This document shows positions 57,901 through 64,000 of a DNA stretch of 64,000 bases, one piece after another. Where the stretch lies: the NCBI GenBank assembly GCA_037176725.1, contig JAZBRS010000020.1:100458501-100522500 (forward strand), read 5' to 3'. The translations under genes were made by a program, and so were the position numbers. Under the pieces are notes generated by a model. It made no database searches. It saw only the letters and a list, made by a program, of their open reading frames with translations, and was not told where the DNA came from. How positions within the stretch are numbered: position 1 is the first letter of the stretch; every line of letters begins with the position of its first letter. The stretch comes from Posidonia oceanica (lineage: Eukaryota > Streptophyta > Magnoliopsida > Alismatales > Posidoniaceae).

Positions 57901-59840
57901 GCAGAGGAAGTCAAAAAGGTCCGCATTAGTGCCAAACTGTCACCCCAGGCTAGAGCAGAGTTTGTAGCTTTCCTCAGGGAGTATGCAGACGTCTTTGCCT
58001 GGAGTTATGATGACATAGTCGGCCTCAACGTCGAGATAGTTGTACACACTCTACCGCTGAAGCCATATGCAAAGCCAGTGAAGCAAAAGCTCATGAGATG
58101 GCAACCACAATGGCCGCTGAAGATCAAAGAAGAAATCCTGAAGCAGCATAATGTCAGCTTCCTCAAGGTCGTCCTATACCCAGAATGGCTTGCTAATGTT
58201 GTGCCAGTGCCAAAAAAGACAACCAGGTCCGCATGTGCATTGACTACTGGGATCTGAACAAGGCAAGTCCCAAGGACGACTTCCCGCTGCCGCACATTGA
58301 TGTCCTGGTCGACAACACAGTGGGCCACAAAATGCTCTCCTTCATGGACAGCTTCTCCAGCTACAACCAGATCAGAATGGCAAAAGAAGACATGGAAAAG
58401 ACATCCTTCAACACCCACTGGGGTGTCTTCTGCTATCAAGTAATGTCGTTTGGGCTCAAGAATGCGGGGGCATCTTATCAGAGGGCCATGACAGCACTGT
58501 TCCACGACCTCATGCACCAAGAAGTCAAGGTCTACGTGGACGATATGATTGCCAAGTTCAGAGAGCCCAAGGATCACCTTGCTTGCCTGAAGAAGCTTTT
58601 CGATCGCTTGAGACAATACAAGCTCCGCCTCAACCCCAACAAGTGCATGTTCAGCGTATCATCCGAAAAACTCCTGGGATACATTGTTAGCCAGAGGGGA
58701 ATCGAGGTGGACCAGAGCAAAGTAAGGGCCATCGTGGAGATGCCACCTGCTAGAACTGAAAAGGAGATTTGAGGCTTGTTGGGGCGATTGCAATACATTA
58801 GTTGGTTCATTGTGCAGCTCACTCTCATCTACGAACTGATATTCAAGCTCTTGAGGAAGAATGCACAGATCAACTGGAGCAATAAGTGCCAGGCTGCATT
58901 TGACAAGATCAAGCAACTCCTTATCAAGCCTCCGGTCCTGGTTCCCCCTATGCCAGGGTGACCTTTGCTCCTATACCTCTCTACCACTCAGCATTCCATG
59001 GGCACAGTCTTGGGCCAACATAATGAATCAGGCAGAAAGGAATGAGCCATCTACTACCTGAGTAAGAAATTTAATGACTGCGAAGCCAGGTACAGCACCA
59101 CAGAGAAAGTCTGCTTATCCCTTGTCTGGGTGGCACAAAGATTAAGGCATTACATGATGGCCTATCCAGTTCTGCTTCTATGCCGGTATGACTCAATGAA
59201 GTTCCTCTTCTAGAAGCCAACCATGGTAGGCCGATGCGTCAACTGGCAGGTGTTGTTATCTCAGTACGACATCACCTTCGTCACACAGAAGTCTATGAAG
59301 GGGCAGGCCATGGCAGATCATCTAGTTAACTTCTCATTGCCTGAATACCAGCCTCTACAGACGTAGTTCCCCGATAAGGACATCTTGTTCACCATGGAGG
59401 ATTCTGAGCTGAAGGACCTGAAGACGAATAGCAGTGGCAGCTATACTTTGATGGCGCTGTCAACAGAAGAGGTTGAGGCATGGGTGCAGTATTAGCAATG
59501 CCGCAAGGGAAGCTGATCCCCTTTGCAAGGAAGCTGACCTTTGAATGCACCAACAACGAAGTAGAATATGAAGCGTGCATCCTGGGACTGAGAGTCGCAC
59601 TCGAGCATGAGGTGCAGAAACTGCATGTGCACGGTGACGCAATGTTGGTGATCTCCCAGGTAAATGGTGATTGGAAGGCAAAGGATCCAAAGCTCATGCC
59701 ATATCATGAACATCTGCTGAAGCTCATTGAGGAGTTCGAGAGCGTCCGCTTCACATACACGAACAGAGCGAGGAACGCATATGCAGATGCGCTGGCAACC
59801 ATGGCATCCTGGCTCAGCATACCTAAAGACTGTGCAGTGG
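57901..59840 (+). pseudogene. Tat-type RT, RNase H and second RNase H, right arm
   Basis: The RT N-terminus is open to 58215 (FLREYADVFAWSYDDIVGLN, YPEWLANVVPVPKK). A one-base loss at 58215 shifts the frame, and RT goes on at 58233-58772 with MSFGLKNAGASYQRAM and the catalytic VYVDDMIAK near 58535-58560. RNase H (58773-59420) has stops at 58770, 58960, 59045, 59211 and 59365. The archaeal-type second RNase H (about 59440-59830) is largely open: LIPFARKLTFECTNNEVEYEAC, LHVHGDAMLVISQVNGDW, RARNAYADALATMAS, with its acidic residues in place. By eye the RT protein is about 86 percent identical to the left arm. Confidence 0.88.
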
Positions 59841-60940
59841 ACGAATCTGTCACCCACATGGAGCAGCCGGTGCATTGCATGAGCATAGAAGAGGTGAATC
59901 CAGCAGAAGAGCAACCCTGGTACCACGACATCAAAGTCTTCTTGGAATCTGGCAACCTCTCACCTGATGCCTCAGCAGCAGATAGAAAAGCTTTGGCGCG
60001 TGTGGCGTCAAAATATGTGCTAGGAGCAGGGCATCTCTACAGAAGATCCTACAACCAGATACTCCTACGCTACGTGGGCAAGAGAGAGGCCGACACACTA
60101 ATACTCCAAGTCCATGCAGGGACCTGCGGCCCACATATGAATGATGTATTGCTGGCCAAGAAGATCATACTCCAGGGCTACTTCTGGTCAACCATGGAGG
60201 CAGATTGCTGCCAGTTTGTGTACAGATGCCATAACTGTCAGATCCATGGGAATTTCATTCTTACGCCCCCTCAGCCGCTTCATAGCATGTCATCGCCGTG
60301 GCTTTTCTCCACTTGGGGGATCGATGTTGTCGGAGAAGTACATCCAGCAGCCTCCAATGGTCACCGCTTTATCCTCGAGGTAATCGACTATTTACCAAGT
60401 TGGTGGAAGTAGCCTCCTACAAAACTATCACTGCCGTAGCGATGGCGAAATTCATGTGGAACAACATTATAGCTCGATATGGGGTCCCACACACCATCAT
60501 TTCTGACAATGGCGCGAACTTCATAGCTAGGAGGATCGAAGACTATCTTTAGAGCTTCGAGATCAGACATCACAGATCCTCGCCTTATCAACCGCAGATG
60601 AATAGCGCAGTGGAGTCCACCAACAAGAACCTTGTAAAGATCCTGAAAAAGATGGAAGAAACTCATAAGGACTGGTACGACAAGCTTCCGTACGCGCTAT
60701 GGGCGTAAAGGACATCAGTCCGGACCTCGACAGGAGCAACCCAACACTCACTTGTGTACGACATGGAGGCAATGCTGCCCGTTGAAGTAGAGATCCCCTC
60801 ACTACGGGTCCTACGAGAAGCCGAGTTGGAGGAGGCAGAATGGGTGGAAGACTACTGCATCCAGCTAAACTAGATTGATGAACATAGGCTGCAAGCCATG
60901 CATCATGCCTAGTGCTATCAGAAACGAGCGGCCAGAGCAT
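59841..60940 (+). pseudogene. Tat-type integrase, right arm, C-terminally cut
   Basis: Zinc-binding region: HAGTCGPHMNDVLLAKKI, RCHNCQIH. Core: WGIDVVGEVHPAASNGHRFIL (first Asp kept), then a frameshift at about 60400, HTIISDNGANF (second Asp) and MNSAVESTNKNL (Glu). So all three catalytic residues are present but in broken frames. Homology to the left arm ends at 60940 within the C-terminal part (RAARA), where a Tat-type LTR has inserted or recombined. Confidence 0.85.
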
Positions 60941-61004
60941 ACCAATAGACACCCCATTTTTTCAATTTTTTATGCTACTGAATCACTCTCATTGGTGGTT
61001 CACA

Positions 61005-61440
61005 CCCAAATCCTAAACCTCCAAAACACTAAACTCCCACAAAACTTTGCAAAACCTAAACCCCAAACCCTAGAGTTCATACCCTCACAAAACCTTCAAA
61101 ACCCTAAGCCCAAGAAAACCCTAGAAAATCCTAAACCTCCAAAACCCTAAACCCTCACAAAACCCTCAAACCCTAAGCCCTAGAAAATCCTAAACCTCCA
61201 AAACCCTAAACCCTAGAAAACCCTCAAAACCCTAAGCCCTAGAAAATCCTAAACCTCAAAAATAGTAAACCCTAGAAAACCCTCAAATCCCTAAGCCCTA
61301 GAAAACCCTCAAAACCATAAACCCTAGAAAACTAGAAAACCAGAAAACCCTAAACACTAAACCCTAGAAAACCCTCAAAATCCTAAACCCAAAATCGAAA
61401 ACCTTAAACCCTAGAAAACCTTCAAAACCTTAGAAACCCA
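61005..61440 (+). repeat. Degenerate telomere-like CCCTAAA repeats
   Basis: Repeated AAACCCTAAACCCT, AAACCCTAGAAAACCCTC and AAGCCCTAGAAAATCCT strings contain many CCCTAAA or CCCTAGA heptamers, the plant telomere unit or one base off it. They are interspersed with AAAACCCTC spacers. Confidence 0.8.
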
Positions 61441-61494
61441 CTAGGTTAACTTAGCATCAAACCCACTCACAAAATCCCCCACAAGCCCAAGCCC

Positions 61495-61765
61495 ATCTTC
61501 CTTCCTCCTTCCCTTCTTTCTTTCATTCTCCCTTCCTTTCTTTCTTTCTTTCTTTCCTTCTTTTCTTTCTTTCTTTCTTTTCTTTCCAGCCCAAGCCCAA
61601 CTCCCTTCTCCTCCTCCTTTCCCTTTCTTTTCTTTTTTTTTCTTTTTTTCTTTGTTTCCCCCCTCACGGCCCAGCCCACAAATTCCTTCTCCTCTCCTTC
61701 CTTCCCCTTTTTCCTCTTCTTTCCCTCCCTTCTCCTTTCCATCCTTTCCACTAAAAACACTAATG
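61495..61765. repeat. Polypyrimidine tract
   Basis: An almost pure C/T stretch (TTTCTTTC, TTCCTTCC, CTCCTCC blocks) within the LTR. It yields a Lys/Glu/Arg-rich false frame on the minus strand (61467-62033). Confidence 0.85.
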
Positions 61766-62929
61766 ACAGTAGCGTTTCCCCCTCCATATTTCCCTCCACT
61801 TTCAAACCTCCACCATGCCTGCCACGACCTCCATCACCCCTTGGCCTGCCACCACCAGGGCCTACCTCCACCATGCCCTGCCAACTTCCCACGACCACCC
61901 TCAACTGCCACAGCAACTCATACACCCATAGAAGACCCAATTCACCCCAGAGACCAGAGAGGGGGGGTGTTAGACAATTGGAGCATAGATGCCAATCCAG
62001 ACCACCGTCCCAAGGCTCCCCCGACCCACACACCAGAACATAGCACTCCCTTTACACAGAGAACCCACCTGCAACCCCAAAACTACCCAAACCCCCAGAC
62101 CTACAGAAGCCCCTCTCTTTTGCAATTCAAACACCCAGAGCAATCCTCCAGATCTTCCCCAACACCTCTAGATCCTCACGACCCCAGAACCTCCTCAGAA
62201 CCCCCCGAATTCACCTCCAGAACCCACCTGCAACCTCCACCTTCCAACAGCACCCACACTGCATAGACCCCTCACCAGCGCACCACCGCCCAATTCACTC
62301 CCCTCTCCACCTTCCGCAACCCTCCACTAACCCGGAGAGAGGTCCCAGCAGCCCAGAGGAAGCTACATTGCCGAAGAAAGCCCAGAAATCCATTGTGCAC
62401 CCGAAATCCGAAATTGGGTTCAGAGTGAGCAGAACCAGCTTCTGATTGGCTCCGCACCTCCGCGGGACCTCCAGCAACTCGCGCGGACCTTCTCTAGTAG
62501 CCGTAGCTCGCCGCAGCGCCGCCAGGACCCTCCGCCGGACTGCCAGACCCAATCGAGGTTGGCAGCATGCTCCAGCCGCTCCCGTAGGTAACTGACCACA
62601 CTTCTAGCTTAGTTTTAGCCCCCTCTTACTTCCTAGATATTTAGATGAATGTTTAGGGCATTGGCGTGCGTTTCGAGCTCTGCCGCTACGGTGCCCTCTT
62701 CCCCAACGTCGATCTGCAGCTCTGCTGTGCTCACCGTGCTCCAGAGCATCGCCGACCCTCCGAACGGTCCTAGACCATCGCCGAACCTCCGCCAGCACAG
62801 CCGAGCTCCGCCCGCACTCCGCCGCCGCTCGTAGAGCCGCCTCTTCTTGCTGATCAGCCGCAGCATCGCCGGATGGGTCGGGGGGCACTGTAGATACTAT
62901 AGCATTTAAGTTAGGTTTTTATTTTTCAG

Positions 62930-64000
62930 TTTAATTCATGCATTGCATTTAGGTCCCTAGGTTTAGTTTATTTGCATTCCAGTCCAGAGTTGGTTTAAGT
63001 TTCATTTAAATCTGCATTTAAACTTTATTGCATTGCATTTAAGTACTATGTTTTATTTTATTTGCATCTAAGTCCTCAGACCATATCAGAAATCATTTAA
63101 TTCATGTTTTATCTTATTACATTGCATTTTTAATTCAGTAGTTTATTTTTATTGTGTTTCAATCCTTAGACCATATCATTAATCATTTAAATTCCATTTT
63201 TACCTTATTGCATTGCATTTTTAATCCTGTATTTTGTTTTTATCACATTTCAGTCCTCAGTTTATTTATCATAGCATTTAAATATCATATTTTACCTTAT
63301 TGCATTGCATTTTCATCCTGTCTTTTATTTTATTTGCACATTAGTCCTATTCTGTTGTAGATTTCATTTAAATCATGTCTTAAAACTATATTGCATTGCA
63401 GAAAATCCAAAAATATGTTATAATTGCAAGTAAGTCCTCAGATCATCCATCAGTTATTTAATTTCTATTTTAAAATTATATTGCATTGCAGAAAAACCCA
63501 AAAATATGTTATAATTGCATATAAGTCCAATCTGTTGTTAATCAGTTATTTAAATTTCTATTTTAACTATATTGCATTGCAGAAAAATCCAAAAATATGT
63601 TTTATTTGCACATTAGTCTAGTAGCAGTTTAGATTTCATTTAATTTCCATTTTAAACTATAATTGCAGAAAAATCCAGAAATGTTATAATTGTATATCAG
63701 TCCAGTTTGCATTTAATCACTCATTTAAATTCTGTTTAAACTATATTGCATTACTGTTTAGTCCAATAACTTGTTTTATTTGCATTTTAGTCCTTTATGC
63801 ATTTGAATGCCATTTAAGTTGCATTTTAAACCATATTGTATTGCAGTAAAATACAATAGTTTGTTTTAATTGCATATCAATCCAAAAAATGTTAAGATCA
63901 TTGCATGCTTGCCTGTTTATCTTGCTTTTGCAATTTAGTCCAATAGTATATGCTAATTGCATGTAGGTCCTTTTCTTGCATTATTGCATGCACATCTTTT
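62930..64000 (+). repeat. AT-rich degenerate tandem repeats
   Basis: Units contain TATATTGCATTGCAGAAAAATCC, split here as TATATTGCATTGCAG and AAAAATCC, then ATGTT(A/T)TAATTGCATATAAGTCC-type strings and a CATTTAAAT block. They recur about every 110-120 bp and are related to those at 7300-7790. Confidence 0.65.

Larger units (their letters stand above)
60941..64000 (+). mobile_element. Tat-type LTR, cut by window end
   Basis: This begins ACCAATAGACACCCCATTTT, a decayed TGTAGACACCCC start. The architecture is the same as at 5733-7799: a GC- and pyrimidine-rich first 1.9 kb, then TAGATACTATAGCATTTAAG and AT-rich TTGCATTGCAGAAAATCC repeats from about 62900 onward. The Pro-rich frame at 61652-62266 lies within it and looks incidental. 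Its 3' end lies beyond the window. Confidence 0.7.

Noticed and set aside
61467..62266. 188-codon Lys/Glu/Arg-rich and 204-codon Pro-rich frames
   Set aside because: Products of the polypyrimidine tract and C-rich LTR sequence.

Overview
This 64-kb window looks like heterochromatic or intergenic DNA of a flowering plant. I found no intact host gene. Almost everything I can assign is plant transposon sequence: one Ty1/copia element, several Ty3/gypsy elements of the Tat/Ogre type, a solo gypsy LTR, and hAT-like non-autonomous elements. The Tat/Ogre call rests on LTRs that begin TGTAGA(C/T)A(C/T)CCC and on a pol with a second, archaeal-type RNase H between the first RNase H and integrase. Introns with normal GT/AG borders, plant-type Plant Mobile Domain (PMD) proteins and CCCTAAA-like repeats agree with a plant. 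I cannot name the species.

Layout, left to right. 1-5112: a Ty1/copia element on the minus strand, with LTRs at 1-442 and about 4547-5112; GAG-pre-integrase, integrase, RT and RNase H are recognisable but broken, and gag and protease are missing. 5733-12915: a composite whose two ends are the same Tat LTR start in inverted orientation, flanked by the 5-bp duplication ATATT on both sides; a 2.17-kb solo LTR with its own GTTTC duplication is nested inside at 7800-9969. 12921-13117: half of a hAT-like element, then CT-rich simple sequence. 14622-21202: a Tat-like element with GAAAC duplications, a decayed gag and no pol. 22091-22880: a complete 790-bp hAT-like element with an 8-bp duplication. 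23393 to about 34500: Tat/Ogre material on the minus strand: a 3' LTR (23393-26675), a 3' untranslated region rich in minisatellites (one of them a 64-bp-period array of hairpins at 30434-31040), a nested second LTR (27392 to about 29720) and a PMD/DUF7745-like ORF (31690-32905).

34770-44050 and 51801-60940 are the arms of a very large imperfect inverted repeat with arms of about 9.2 kb. Each arm holds a dual-RNase-H pol running outward and an LTR-gag module running inward. The 7.75-kb spacer holds a third gag fused by deletion to an integrase tail, and a separate eight-exon PMD/coiled-coil gene on the minus strand (47838-50993), now a pseudogene, bracketed by short LTR-like direct repeats. 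The right arm is cut off at 60941 by another Tat-type LTR that runs off the window end and contains degenerate telomere-like repeats.

Nothing here is expected to transpose alone: every pol has stops or frameshifts. The features most worth following are the inverted-LTR composite with shared target duplication, the compensatory hairpin array, the palindromic frame GCGTC-N8-GACGC recurring in different LTR families, the large inverted repeat, and the two PMD-type genes embedded in retroelements. All boundaries were read by eye; similarity levels are estimates.
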